A stretch of 64,000 nt of DNA, from positions 1,674,001 through 1,738,000 of the forward strand of contig LUGG01000002.1 of assembly GCA_001683735.1 (NCBI GenBank), given 5' to 3'. The number at the start of each line of letters is the position of its first letter. Positions within the stretch are counted from its first letter, which is position 1. Shown here piece after piece: positions 23,867-43,576 of this stretch. A program made the translations under genes and the position numbers. The notes below the pieces were generated by a model. That model worked only from the letters and a program-made list of their open reading frames with translations. It ran no database searches and was not told the DNA's origin. This stretch comes from Grifola frondosa. Taxonomy: Eukaryota > Basidiomycota > Agaricomycetes > Polyporales > Grifolaceae.

Positions 23867-26362
23867 CTATGCACTCTCGATGGGCAGCCATACTCGCAAG
23901 TCGGATTTCCCTCGGTTGGCCCACAAGAAGATAGGAATTAATCTCAAGCATATATCCTTGCTTCCTTTACCTCCTCGCGTGGAACCTCCCAAGCTGGAAT
24001 TGACCTCGATGATGACGGGCTCTACTCCCCATTCCCGAAAACTTTCTGTTTCAACGGACTCCCGTAGCCTCGCTAACGAATCCGCTGACAGACGGACTGT
24101 TCGCAGGTCGGCAATACTAGGATTATCCACCGTCTCTGCGCAATATACGAAGGGACCTCTGGCGATGGCAACGCAGCCCCGGTTGTCGAAATCGAGTGGA
24201 TGCGGATAGATGAGACGGGCACGGTAAGTGAAGTCCACATGCACGACGCCATCAATTTCTTGAAGTTCAGCCAATATACCGATCTCTGTCGCGTGTACAA
24301 GTCGTCCGGAGACATAGACCTTGGAAAATATCCAGTTAGCGAGCCGGGCTCGATTTAATTTTTCAAGTGCATATACTTGAAACGACTTTGCGCCGAGAGG
24401 CTTTCTCAACCTCAGCTTCACTTGGCGTTTGCCTTCTCCCTCGAGTGTGAGTTGCGATCCTCCACGCCAAGGCCCATTCGACTTCTGAACAATCCTCACA
24501 CGTTTCCCGTCGGAAAGAGCTAAATCCACTTCCGATGAGATATACAAATTCACGTAGACGGTATCGTTTGCGTCTAGCGTGTAAATGTACTTTCCAAGAG
24601 AACCAAATAATCTGGCAACCTACGACGAGCACGTCAATGGTAGGAATTAATTTCACTTGATGACGTACGTTTGCCGGACAGCAAGACACCTCGAACCATG
24701 TACTTCGCTGGAGGTGCTGTCCCACACTTGCTAACGGGTTGTCGTAGAAGAAACTCTTTCCATCTAACGAGACACCGACCAGGATTGCATTGTGCAGGAC
24801 CAGCTCAAGCGCGTTGGCATATTCACCGTTCCCCGTGTCGATCAACAACATCTGGTGGGCAAATAATGCTAGGCCGATCGCGGCACAAGTCTCTAAGTAT
24901 CCTAAAGAAGAGTTACATACTCAGTTGTAAGGGAGAATTTATGCAGACAAACCTGTTTCATTTGGGAGAAAATAATCTGGACCAAATCCTTCCCAATCAG
25001 GCATCGCACCGAGGCCACCCTGTGACACGAATTTAACTTAGAGATAGATATTTTGTCATGGCATTGTCTACGCACCGTAACATACATCTTTCGCTTCGTG
25101 GTGGAATCCCAAAGTCTTCGAGCAGCTGCGAGGAGACTATGGTCTTTGGAGATGCGTGCCAGGTTTGCGACGGCGGTTAGCCAGTACCTAACGATATTAA
25201 TTAGTGGATTCTACCACATAGCTGAGGCGATGTGTCTTACATGGCTCGTACCGAATGCCCTTCAATACTTTTCATCTCTCTAATTGGGCAGTTCGCTTGG
25301 TGATAGGAAAATCTGGGAGCGTCCTTAGGTGCTGGACCAGGATTAGCTTTCTCGCCTCGGGCATTGGCCTCGATATCGAAGTAGTGCCCTTCTAGCCTTG
25401 ACTGCCCGCGCTCGTCAATGAAATAGTTAGCAAGTTCCACGAGTGATGCGTCTTTAGTATGTTCGTAGGTCTTCAATAAGGCGAGTTCGAGCTCTTGGTG
25501 TCCTGGGTACCCCGCCTTCTGTCCTTCTTGGAGGCCAAAGATGGATCGGATATATTGAACGTATTTTAGCATCGGGTCAAGCAAGCGCGTAGAATGCGCT
25601 GTTGGTTGCATTGAGTGACTTGGCTGTTAAAAATGATTACTAATGGAGTACGAACAATATTGTTGATGAGCGAGGGCTGCTTCCAATAGATGTCCCGCAT
25701 CGTATAATTCATGAGACCACCTAATGCAGATGTCAGACTTCAATGCGGCGATACTGGCTTGTATGCACACGAGATATTGGTCCATCGTTTCCCGGGTTCG
25801 ACGACCTGAAGCGCCGTGGCTGTCAAAAATGCATCATGTCGTGGCAATAAGCCGCCGCTTGCTTACGGTGTAGTACGTATTTATGTAGCCGTCCTTCTGT
25901 TGTGCACCGCGTATATTATCGACTGCTTCTTCCACAAGACGAGCCAACTCGGGATCAGGAGCTTGGATCAGAAAGTAGCACGCGGCTTCAAGCCACTTCG
26001 CAACATCAGAGTCCCTTGTAGGTGCAAAGTCAGATTACTGCGCATACATATACTATGGAGCTCGTAATGGCTGACCAGAATCGATGTCTATGCGAAGTCA
26101 ACATTGAATCAATGCTTCATATGCTCGTCTTTTGGCATGTTAAGTGAATAATTACGTACGGAGGGTTCGGATCTCCTGGTTTCCATTTCAACTTCAGGCA
26201 ATCCCACCTGCCCGTCTGCTTCATTTGTTCATGAATGGCTGGAATGGACCCATTCCTTGTCGCTTTCAGCCTTTCAGCCCAAAAGTCTGAGGTGATCTTG
26301 ACATCTGCAGGGGATATGCCGAAACAGTTCGCAAACAGCACTTTATCCTGCATCGCCGACAA
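23867..26362 (-). CDS. GH127 family (DUF1680) beta-L-arabinofuranosidase-like protein
   Basis: The protein begins with [19 protein letters not shown] and the family block [19 protein letters not shown]. It continues through [83 protein letters not shown] and SCCPANVARLFGS. The Glu-x-Cys pair of ETC and the Cys-Cys of SCCPAN correspond to the Zn ligands and nucleophile known in GH127. There is no signal peptide, so it is probably intracellular. First exon 26160-26362; second exon only 12 nt (26076-26087); third begins at 26014. A later intron donor follows TNIS. One base appears missing near 25570-25620. It converges with the coiled-coil gene, with 136 bp between the ends. Confidence 0.88.
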
Positions 26363-26700
26363 AAGCCTGACAAACGGAACTGAGCGTCGATAGCAAGAAT
26401 CAAAAATAACTTACGCCGACACTTATCTATCACGCACCTAGTGTATTCAGGTACATATCTGGAAATGCTCCCTACTTGTTCTCACTCCTCTCCGGGCATC
26501 TGCGACATGAACAAATTGTTACGAACCATGGCGCATTTTTGTTAAAAATAGACTGATTTTGGAGCAGACACAAGATGATACTATTACATGTAACGATATA
26601 GTGCTAGTGATACCAGAATACACAAAGACGGGGCGTCCTTTCGGGTCTTCACCAGCGTCCTAGCAGGGAAATAGAGCAGAAACGCCAGCAAGGACCAAAC
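26363..26700. other. intergenic region
   Basis: This gap between two leftward genes should carry the GH127 promoter and the 3' end of the GPI-anchored protein gene. No other element is seen. Confidence 0.35.
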
Positions 26701-27506
26701 TCAGAGAGCCAAGGTGATGCCGATGAGTGCGGGCCAGAAAATAAAAACTAGCCGAAACTTGAAGCGTTCCAGATCGACGGTGGTACGCCTGCCAGTTCCA
26801 CCTATTACAGCCCCAGGATTCTTGTCATGAGCCATGTAGCTGTCTTCCTCGTTGCTGATGACCGACGGCACCGCAGAAGGGCGGAGGGGGACAGTAGTTG
26901 GTGCAAGAGTAGAAACAACGGTGGAATTGGGAAGGACTAGTGTCAATACCGGGGTGAAAATGCTAACAGTTTCAACCGTCGACTTGTTGGCATCGATTGT
27001 TCCACCGTGAAGAGGAGAATAAGGAGCCATATCGGCGATGGTGAAATCCGCTGTGTAGATTGTGAGAGGCGGATTGTCGCAAATAAATCGCATGTGACTG
27101 AACAGACAAGAAATAAAACATATGAAACCGACAAAAGGATTCAACGTACTAGTCGGAGCCATTATGTTTTAATGCGGGAGAGATCCAGACGTTTTCAGAA
27201 CGGCTAGTTGGATCGACATCTTCAGCTAGAGTAGTTACAAAAGTCTAAGATAATAACCAGAAATGTATGAACTATAGAGCCTCAAAATAAAGCACACGCA
27301 AAACCACGCACGTCATCTCCAACATACAAGAGTATCTTCACCAGTCCCATTTTGTTAAGAGGAGGGTGCGATCTATCGTTAATCCAAGTCACAGTAGCTA
27401 AGCGGCCGGCGCTCAAAACCGTACTTGCAACAGGGAGTGTCGGATATATACAGCCCGAGACAGAGGTAACAGCGAAGAGTACACTGAAGATAACAATGCC
27501 CAGCAT
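26701..27506 (-). CDS. secreted GPI-anchored wall-type protein (Kre9/Knh1-like N-terminal domain)
   Basis: Three exons (27312-27506, 27150-27244, 26701-27097) join to 229 codons, 228 residues, without a frame break. Residues 1-18 (MLGIVIFSVLFAVTSVSG) form a signal peptide. The next 100 residues resemble the Ser/Thr-rich Kre9/Knh1-type domain: AGRLATVTWINDRSHPPL, VKILLYVGDD, and PPLTIYTADFTIADM near its end. A short Pro/Thr/Val-rich linker follows, and the C-terminus FRLVFIFWPALIGITLAL is a hydrophobic GPI-attachment or tail signal. By family it should sit at the plasma membrane or in the cell wall. The precise role is unknown. Confidence 0.8.
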
Positions 27507-28079
27507 GTCAGGAATCCTCTCTTCCAGCTATTGGTCTGCGTATGACGTGACACAGAGAAATCTGAGATGGCAGCCCAGCAGAATTGGTTAAAAAAATACG
27601 ATGCCCTCGTCGGAAAGATCGAAAGATGAAGGTTGAAACAAACAGGCTCCAGACCAGTAGAACGATATGATACCACCAGAATGAGTTTTCAACCCTACTG
27701 CCGACGCGTCCTCGCGTCATGCACGTGATCGAATATTGACACTCAGAACCAACTCCGACCGCCCGTGATGAGGCGACAGATTTCGGAGCGAAACCTTATT
27801 ACGATTGTAGAGGATTGGTTGCAATAGCAGCCCAAAATTCTCAACGCTTCACTAAGTCCTAGTTGATATCGCTCAGTCTCACTTGGAGTGGAATTGGGAG
27901 CTGTTTCCTGAAAGCCTGGGTTTACCTTGATTATCCATAAGTGGACTAAGCGCGTTCGATCAGATCACGTCAAGTGTACTGCACGCGTAAAGACGCGCAT
28001 TGACGGGCGACCTTCAATAGTCGACTTGCAGGTCCACGTCGACTGATGAACTCCCACTCCTGGCACCGCTGAGTCTACT
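27507..28079. other. divergent promoter region
   Basis: The gap lies between the leftward GPI-anchored gene and the rightward BEACH gene. It contains scattered ACGCG/GTCGAC words but no coding frame that I can support. Confidence 0.4.
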
Positions 28080-35768
<7,689 letters not shown>

Positions 35769-36225
35769 GCTTCTCCGAGGTAGCTGCTCAGCACGCGTAT
35801 CGTTCAAATACTCTTTCTCTTGGATATCCTATAATTATATATCGTTCTCATGTCTTTCATTGGCGTTGTTCCAAGCCCACGTCTTCTAAATCGTTTTGTT
35901 AGACTGAATGGGATGCTCATCGATCTCTATCCCCGCAGGATATATTCACCTATACACTTTCAGCAGACCTCGCGCAATACATCGTACACATAATAGTTCC
36001 AAACTGATCTGGGCCTGACCGCATTTGATTTTGTCAAAAGTATTGTCGTGTGAGGTACGTTTTTCATGATTCGTGCTGAGGCACGAACGTGCACCGACAC
36101 CATGCGCTACCATGTCATCTGTTCTACCGACCTCAAGACGTTATGCAACGCTGCATATAAGAACCAACGACGATCACTTCTCTCCGTTGTGTCCATCTCG
36201 GATTAACCCACCAGATACCAGGGTA
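35769..36225. other. intergenic region
   Basis: 3' end of the BEACH gene and promoter of the phosphatase gene. No further coding frame or repeat is supported. Confidence 0.4.
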
Positions 36226-38059
36226 ATGTCCACGGCACTCTTCACTGCACTACTATTGCTTTGCGTTTCTGTACATTCGACTCCGGAATTCAATCCACAG
36301 CACCATTCCGGTGCTGCCTCCCCTTATTTCAACGCTCCCTCACAATTCGGCATTCCCATAGACATCCCAGCACAATGCAGCGTCGATCAAGCGGCCTACA
36401 TCGTCCGCCACGGCTCGTGAGCATCATGCGACATTCATGATGATGTGCCTAACGAGAATATCCGGGCCGTCCCAGCCGCTTCCCAGAACCAGGTTCGTTC
36501 GCAGGGTGGCAAGCACTCTTCCAAAAGTTTGAGAATGTCTCCTACACCGCGAGGGGCCACTCGCGTTCTTGCCCTCGTGGGTGCCGCCAGTCGACGATCA
36601 GCCCCACGAGCCGCTTTTCCTGCCGTCCACGGGCGCCCGTGAAGCGTTCGACCTCGGCGTCAAGCTGCGGAAGCTCTATGGCTTCACGAAGGGTGGCGAG
36701 AACATGACAGTATGGTTCTTTCTTGTACCCAGCCGTGCCACCCAATCTGACCTTTCCACTTTCTTCTGATTCACAGGTCTGCCGGGCAGCAACGTGTCGT
36801 GGATACGGCTACGTATTTTGCGCATGGATATCTCTCACAAGGGAACTATGTTTCTGCGCCTGGCGAAAACCGCGGCACAGTCGTGACGATGCCAGATTCG
36901 GTGAACTTCACGTTTGCGGACTCGCTCACCCCATCGAACGGTTGCCCAGCATACGGCGGCGGCGACACCTCCGCGAAGGCCAACACGTTCCGCGCGTCGT
37001 ATCAAGGAAAGATCGCTGCGCGGCTGAACCAATTTCTGGATGGTCTGGTGCTCGATGATAGTGACGTTGGCATTATGCAAGACCTGTGCGGCTTCCAAGC
37101 AGAAATCAGCGGAGACACCCGTTTCTGCGACGTATTTCACCGTCAGTTCAAGATCTTCGTTTTAATAGGAGCCTTTCCTCACTGATATGTATAGCTTCCG
37201 AATGGGAAGATTACGAATATGCGGATGATTTGAACTACTACTATGGGTTCGCAAGCTCGGCCATCTACGCCTTCATACGATGCTGACTTGTAGTTAGTTC
37301 CGGGCCTGGGAACCCATTCTCTGCAACAGTTGGTTTCCCTTGGGTGAAGGCCGTTACCGATCTGTTCGTCCTAGGCCCGAACGCGGCACCCGTCAACAGC
37401 ACGTTCGTACCCCCCTCTGATCATGAGCTTTACAGTGAGTCGGATTCCATCCTGCGTTCGCTGCGTAGTCGCGGTGCTACTGTGATGTCACCACGGTAGC
37501 ATGACAATGATCTCCCGCCGATTGTGTCTGCGCTGGGCGTGTGGAACACATCTGCGATTCCAGGGGTCTACCCCTTGTCTGTGACGGCGCCAGATGCCCG
37601 CCGCCATTTTCGCTCGTCGTACCTGGTATCGTTCCGAGGCTATGTCGCACTCGAGAAGCTGTCGTGCGACCGAGACGGCCCGCCTTCCGTAGTCAGGCAT
37701 GAGCGGGGCAGGTCGTGCTTGGTCCAGGGAGGAGTGCAGATGCGGAGAAGTTCGTCCCGGTCAGGGTATGTGCCGTCGCTGTTGCCGCGTTATGCAGGGT
37801 TTGCTTACTCGTCGGGCAGATTAACAACGCACCTGTTCCCCTTTCGGGCTGCACTTCGGGACCGGGTTCGTCGTGCCCCTTGCAGTCGTTCGCGGAGTAT
37901 GTCGAACGGCAAAGGGCTGCTGTTGCAGGAGACTTCGTTGAGAGGTGTGGGCTGCGGGGTGTCAGCAATGCTACGGGCGTGCTGGATATCTTCACTGAAG
38001 TACCATCGAGGAACGCTCAGTCGAGCGTGCTCGCTGTCCCCCTTCCTTACGCCAGTTAA
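36226..38059 (+). CDS. secreted histidine acid phosphatase, phytase-like
   Basis: The start at 36226 gives a signal peptide (MSTALFTALLLLCVSVHS). The catalytic box is YIVRHGSRFPEPGSF, with the RHGSR split by the intron 36417-36475. Further family blocks are VWSAGQQRVVDTATYFAHGY, EDYEYADDLNYYYGSGPGNP and the distal acid/base box HDNDLPPIVSALGVWN, ending with INNAPVPLSGC and ERCGL as in fungal phytases. Such enzymes hydrolyse phosphomonoesters, including phytate, outside the cell at acid pH. Introns: 36417-36475, 36715-36776, 37142-37194, 37247-37297, one before the HDND box, 37766-37819. Single-base losses are needed near 36552 (GGGG) and 37700 (GGGG), and the splice before HDND does not keep phase. 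Confidence 0.85.
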
Positions 38060-38082
38060 ATGAAATTGCTCGCGTAACGGCT

Positions 38083-38966
38083 TCGTGATTTGCTAGTCTC
38101 GGAACCAGCCGTTCTACCCGGTCGGACCCCCAATCGGAGAGCGAAAAACACAAGCACTGACCCGGGTAGAACGTCTGGTGACATTCGTATAGAGGGGGGG
38201 GGATACCCCATTTTTGTCACGCTCATGTGAAACCAACGCGATTCGCGTGCCGCGTCGCGTCCTCTTTCGACTCGGAGTAGACTAAGATCTCTGTCCACTA
38301 AATAATTCAAACCTTTTCAACTTACTTTCCTCGAGCTCGCCTAACTGCGCCAACAAATATACCCAACAATGAGCCCGGAATGGGAACCCAAGCAAGAAAC
38401 ATCTACTGATGAGTGATGAAGAGTTCGACGAGAATCACCTCGACCACCAGCACCTTGCCGGACGCGCTTGTGCGACTTCAATGCATTCTCGCATGCCGAC
38501 TGAAGTGTTGCAGCAGTGTTGACGCTGCACTGGCGGAGGGAATTTGTCGGAAAGCACTTGGCTGGTCTCACTGAGCAGAGGTTGCCACGGGTATAGCTCT
38601 TGCGGGGTGGGCAGGTGTCATCATGGTGGTGAATAGTACGAGAAAATCTGTCATTGTGGGAGTAGTAATTACAGTACACCATGCAGCTCGAAGTCGAGGT
38701 CGCGCAAGAGTCGCGCGCAAGACCGTTTCGGATGCGTGAGGTAACGCGTCAGTCACAGAGGTCACTTACCAAAAATGGGGTATCACCCCCCCTCTATACG
38801 AAAGTCACCAGACGGTATACATATGACTGTGCTGGTGTTTTTCGCTCTCCGATCCCAACTCCGAAGTGACACGCGGATTATTCCGGTGGCTCTCGGTGGC
38901 GCAGCCACTTTCCCTAGCGCAGTTCTTATGTATACCGTCTGGTTTCGAGACTAGTGATTTGCCTCC
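38083..38966. repeat. large imperfect inverted repeat with nested palindromic units
   Basis: The left arm (38083-38220) and right arm (about 38769-38966) are inverted copies. Both contain CTAGTCTCG, TCGGAGAGCGAAAAACAC, TTCGTATAGAGGGGGG and GATACCCCATTTTTG (reverse-complemented on the right). Within each arm is a smaller unit bounded by its own inverted repeat: 38105-38178 (CCAGCCGTTCTACCC to GGGTAGAACGTCTGG) and 38808-38942 (CCAGACGGTATACAT to ATGTATACCGTCTGG). The loop 38281-38680 has no supported gene. This looks like a fold-back element or two opposed copies of a small transposon, just after the phosphatase gene. Confidence 0.65.
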
Positions 38967-39293
38967 GTACGTTATGCACACACGACGTCACAGTCGCATA
39001 TTAAGCTTTATCGCAGCAAATCTTTCATTGCACAGAAGAGACATTCCACGTTGAGGACTCGAATAAAATGCGATAGTATGTACCAGAGGTCCCGAGAGGG
39101 ATGAGGAGGGTGACAGCATAGGGGTCTAGTGCGATAGATAGAAATTGGTACTATCTGATGGCGATCTCCGTCCGATTGTAGACGGCTCTGCCATCCGCCC
39201 TCTTGTACTTATAGCTTGCTGCTTATTCTCCACCTTTCATCATCTCTATCTCGCACATTCTCTCCCTTCCTCTTCTCTAGATTCCACGCTACG

Positions 39294-39901
39294 ATGTCCT
39301 GGCAAGGTGTGATTCCCGATGTCCTCCTGTGTCCCGAGCGAGCGCTCAACGGCAGCACCTCCTCCGCCGTGTGCAGCGTATGTTGACACCAACCTGGTGG
39401 GGAGCGGCAAAGTAACCAAGGCTGCGATCCTTGGCCTGGCGGGCGGTGTCTGGGCATCGTCGGCAGGCTTCACGGTACGCAATCCCGTTGCACTGCACCC
39501 CGCTGATGTGTCTGAATCTCCTGTTATCCTGCTCGCGCCCCTCGCATGACCGATCTAGCTGTCGCCAGATGAGCAGAAAGCAATCCTCGCCGGCTACACC
39601 CATCCCGACCAAGTCCAGGCGAACGGCATCCGCCTCGCGGGGCAGAAGTACTTCACGCTGTCTGTGAACGATCGCAGTATATACGGGAAGAAGGCAGTGC
39701 GTGCCCGTTTTGCTCAGCTCTCGTTCGCGAGTTCAGGCGCCGTGATCTGACGATCTGCCATGTTCTTAGGCCGACGGGTGCATTATCGTGAAAACGAAGC
39801 AAGCAGTACTGGTGACAGTGTACGTTGCACCCATCCAAGCACCCGAGGCAACGCCCGTCGTCGAGGGCCTCGCCGATTACCTTATCAGCGTCGGGTACTA
39901 G
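39294..39901 (+). CDS. profilin
   Basis: Four exons (39294-39306, 39377-39474, 39559-39696, 39770-39901) join to exactly 127 codons, 126 residues, the usual size for profilin. The first exon encodes only MSWQ plus one base. Visible signatures are MSWQAYVDTNLVGSGKVTKA, NGIRLAGQKYFTLSVNDRSI, KKAADGCIIVKTKQAVLVTV and the C-terminal helix VVEGLADYLISVGY. Profilin binds monomeric actin and poly-proline and controls filament assembly in the cytosol. The frame is intact, and the intron-heavy 5' end (70 and 84 nt introns) is normal for this gene in fungi. Confidence 0.95.
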
Positions 39902-40804
39902 TCGCGTCGCGCTCGCTGGCTGGAATGGAAATGTTGTGTTCGCTGTTGCTGTTCTCCCGGAAGAAGACTTAATATCAATGTGTATATGATCCCAAACATG
40001 ACTTCCAGAGTTTAGAAATCTTGCTGCTGTGCCCCAAACCTGGTAAGGATTCGGCCAGTGCTGACATACGTGACTGCGATGCATCGACCTCCACGACCAT
40101 CTGTGACCGGCGCCGAGGAGTCACTGACGCAGTTCACCAGAAGGCCTCTGTTCGTTCCACGAGCGTCCAGTGAATTGCGAATTGCCACCGTTAACGACCA
40201 CCTTCACCACCGTTCTTGTGTCCAACTAGGAGGATGTCGTGTTCCCAGATGGTATCTATCATTCCATTGTCCCACTGCGTTCTGCCCTTTACATCTGCAG
40301 CGACCATCACCCTCGTATCGGGAACACAACTCTGAATCCCCTGCGGGGATACACAACACAGAAAAGTAATTGCGGCGCACAAATTTGAGGCGTCTCATAT
40401 AAAATTAAGGATGTCCGTGAACGTCGAGACAGCGACGACTTGCATTGAGAGTACTTTGCCTAGAGCACTGAGATCAGCAGTTCATCTAGTGTCTTATCGT
40501 TGAGCATGAACACGACGAAGCATGTTCCTGCGACTATAGGCATCGACCACCACCTAGCACCTTGCTCTCGGGTTCGCAGGTCGTTTCAGATGCACGTTTT
40601 GCTGCAATTCTGCGGTAGGCTTTGAACGTATTTTTCGTTGAGAAGTCTTGATTACTCGGGTCAGACCTATAAACCCGACATAGTACGCTTTTGTATTCAA
40701 CGTGCAATTGTCCTAGCAGGGAGTATGAGTCCACGCCCCTGTGGCCATGAGCACGGAAAAACAAGCCTGAGGCTTCGCCAGTTAAGCGGGGGAGCTGCCA
40801 CCGC
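39902..40804. other. intergenic region with degenerate sequence
   Basis: Only short, overlapping open frames occur. None shows motifs or splice continuity. Some of this may be upstream debris of the kinase-like relic that starts near 40805. Confidence 0.3.
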
Positions 40805-41200
40805 GTTCCGTTCGGACTATACCTGAAGCAAGGAGAAAAGGTGCACGCATTCAAAGAGGGCCTCGCGACGAAAAGTGTGTCCGCAACAACTCACCAGCTC
40901 TCCATTTGCCTTGGTCGGACGAGACACATGCCGAGTTCCTTAACACACCCATCCGTTGGCCGTGGATTTCGTTCAGCGAGTGAGAGCATGAGCTGCGGCT
41001 CTGCACAAGCGGCTTCCATCCTGCTGAATCACAGTGATATTAAGCCTCCCGCGGAGGCTGCAGACAACCGCCGCGAGTTGCATCTCCGAGGCGCATGCCT
41101 GTAAACACGAGTTCGGTTTCACATACACCCTAAGAACATCGTCGTCGACAAAATGGGCATCCTCGACTGGGAGCTTGCAGGCTGGTATGCGGAGTACTGC
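40805..41200 (+). pseudogene. relic of an APH/choline-kinase-like phosphotransferase
   Basis: The N-terminal block VPFGLYLKQGEKVHAF and downstream LATKSVSATTH match the start of fungal APH-type kinase-like proteins. A middle piece reads DETHAEFLNTPIRWPW. The catalytic and metal-binding region is recognisable as HIHPKNIVVDKMGILDWELA, with GWYAEYC following. These pieces lie in different frames, the central lobe is largely deleted, and a stop follows FSE near 40980. It is therefore a decayed gene, not a functional kinase. Confidence 0.6.
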
Positions 41201-42735
41201 AGGTACGATCACCTCTTGGCACAAAGCGCGACGTCATGACTGCCATACTCCCACAGTATGACCTGAGGCGGAAGGGATGATTGAGAAGTATCACAGAGTT
41301 GATGTATAGATGCATAAGGTCTCGAGTTTATGTTTGACGGTGAATGACCTAAAACAAGATTCTAGGTGCGTATCTTGGGCGTATCCGACTTATAGGCGAA
41401 AAATCCACGAACCTACTTCGCCCGTGTTACACAAACACCCACGAGGCCGCGGGCCTTCCAGAAATTTGCCGCATTTGCTTGCTTATTCCAAAGTTAGTGT
41501 GCAAATGCGTTGATAAAGTTGGAGAACGGTGGCATGGTTAAACGGAAGTGCTGGCCAGCGGCTCGCGGTCCGCAGCCCCGTTTGACCATTTACTTCCGCC
41601 CCGCCGGAGAACAGACCTAAACGTTCCTTTCTTCTTCCGTTAGATTCACGGGCTTGAGGCTCTCAAGACAAGCACCGACGCCCCCAGAGTTTCAAGCTTC
41701 ATAACGCTTGTTATCATTGATCTTGAACTAGTAGCAAGCGGTGTTTACCAATCCCCACCGCGTCCAAATAAAATCATGGCACGTCCAAAGTTCATGGTAC
41801 GTGCCGAATTCCCTTGACACGCGTCCTCAGAACTCACCGCCAAACGTCACAGCTCCAGGCGTCCCGCTGCTCTGGAGGACGTGTCGGTGGTGGACGACAT
41901 GTGCGCGAAGCGATGTAGCTGCACCGCAGGCGAGTCTCAAATGGTGTCGCTCGGCGTGGACAACCCACTGTATGTGGATAATAACCGACAGAGCCTGTAC
42001 CGGTCTGCAGGATGTATATCTCCCTGCGCTTTTGAGCCGGGACCGCGTACTGTGACGGATCCCAATCCCCTCTCCCATCCCACACACATATACTCGATCT
42101 CCACGCCTTTCCCAGCAGAACACGTTCTGATCCCACTTCTGCAGGACTTTCGGCCTCCGATCCATCAACTATGCCCGCGCTCGATGCGCTCCTTATTTTC
42201 GCCCTTGACCTCCGAGCTTCGTGACCTTCAACTCTTTCCATGCTAGCGAGCGGCATATCGGACTGGATCGAGCGGTTGCGGCGGCAAGACGCCCCGGAGC
42301 TGCTTGCTCGCGATCTATTACCGTTCTTCGAGAGTTGACATGTATGGCGGCGGTCAGCACGCTCTGCACAACATTCACATTGGACCGCAGTTGATGTAAA
42401 AGCTCCGTGCTATAGCTGAAGCCAGCAGTCTTACGAGCGCTGGCGATTTAGATCACAGCGCGGTGTTTTTTTTTCCCATCAGATCAAGAAAATTAGATTT
42501 TTCACATATGCGCTAGCTCAGTCCATTTCTTCTCCGAAGCATATGAACACGACGATGGGTATAAATTGTGAGTCGTACAAATCGTATGGTCCATTAACAT
42601 TAATGGTAACTGAACTCGTCCCTTGGCTACAGATACAAGTTTCTGCGATAGTGTACAAACATATGACTGACCAACTGGAATCATCCCTCGACGACGCCCA
42701 ATATCCGCCCGCCTTGCACAGCAAACAGCGCGGAA
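41201..42735. other. long region without a supported gene
   Basis: No open frame here shows family motifs or clean splicing. A short hairpin (41536-41545 with 41578-41587, one mismatch) and a 121-codon open frame at 41881 are the only notable items; neither is convincing. Confidence 0.35.
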
Positions 42736-43576
42736 TCACACCACCTCCCTCTGCTTCACGTCTCCTTCAATCTTCTCCTTGATCGACCCGTTCAGCGAAT
42801 TCTCCGTGCGCAAGTCAACCGCTTTGCGTGCATGGCGGGCGGCTGCATATGACAGCCCGGTCGAGATGGCGGACAGAAGGAACGTGATCCACGGGATAAT
42901 GGTAGCCAGCCGGACTGCATAGAGAGCGTGAGCACATCATCCAAGTAGGGTATATATATTTTTGATCGTGCACAATTCTGCTTAGATGAGCGGAGGCCCC
43001 GCACAATTGAACTCCGCATTTGCGCGTTATCTAGGTTTATCTGGGGGACACGGCGCATGCATCGTACTCACGGTAGCCGATCCGATGGTACACGGACGTG
43101 AGGCCCAACGACTGCTCGACGTTTTGAATGATGACCTGCGGCAACTGCAGCGTCCCAATGAACGCGGTCACGTTCGCCTCTCTGTTCGCCACAAAGTCCG
43201 TAAAGGGGACCAGACACGCAAATAGCCCGATCGTGAGGAACAACAAGATATGCGACTGAAAGCGGAGTGTGCGCGTGGAGAAAGGGACGGGGGATCCCAG
43301 GTATGGCTTCGCGAAGATGAGGAGGAGGAAGAACGCGGCGGAGGCGACCGCAATGGCGCCGCAGACGGCAGTGACCACGCAGCCCACGGCGAAGACGTCG
43401 GAGGTGTCGATGTTGACTGTGGCGCCGGCGGGGGCGACGCTGCGGATGGCGCGCTTCTGGTGGTCGGACTTGACGAGGGCGTTTATGCCCGTCGCGAACC
43501 CGGCGACGCCGAACGCGAAGGAGAGGAGGAGCGCGGGCACGCGTGCGTGTTTGAGCGAGACGAGTTCTGCGGACAT
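42736..43576 (-). CDS. four-transmembrane Sur7/PalI-like membrane protein
   Basis: Two exons (43072-43576, 42736-42914) join to 228 codons, 227 residues, in a perfect frame. There are four hydrophobic helices: VPALLLSFAFGVAGFATG, VFAVGCVVTAVCGAIAVASA plus AFFLLLIFA, SHILLFLTIGLFACLVPF, and TIIPWITFLLSAISTGLSYA in exon 2. The long loop between helices 3 and 4 and the charged cytosolic tail resemble Sur7/PalI family proteins of eisosomes and pH sensing. That placement is by topology only. The single intron (157 nt) is about three times the local norm. Confidence 0.8.

Noticed and set aside
38341..38682. 113-codon minus-strand open frame in the loop of the inverted repeat.
   Set aside because: No motif, no splice neighbours, and odd composition; not enough to call a gene.
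41536..41587. Hairpin GGTTAAACGG...CCGTTTGACC considered as a possible tRNA or small RNA.
   Set aside because: No cloverleaf, no T-loop consensus and no terminal CCA-compatible stem; only a short stem with a mismatch.
41881..42246. 121-codon plus-strand open frame.
   Set aside because: No family motif, and competing open frames of equal length on the opposite strand; coding status cannot be supported.
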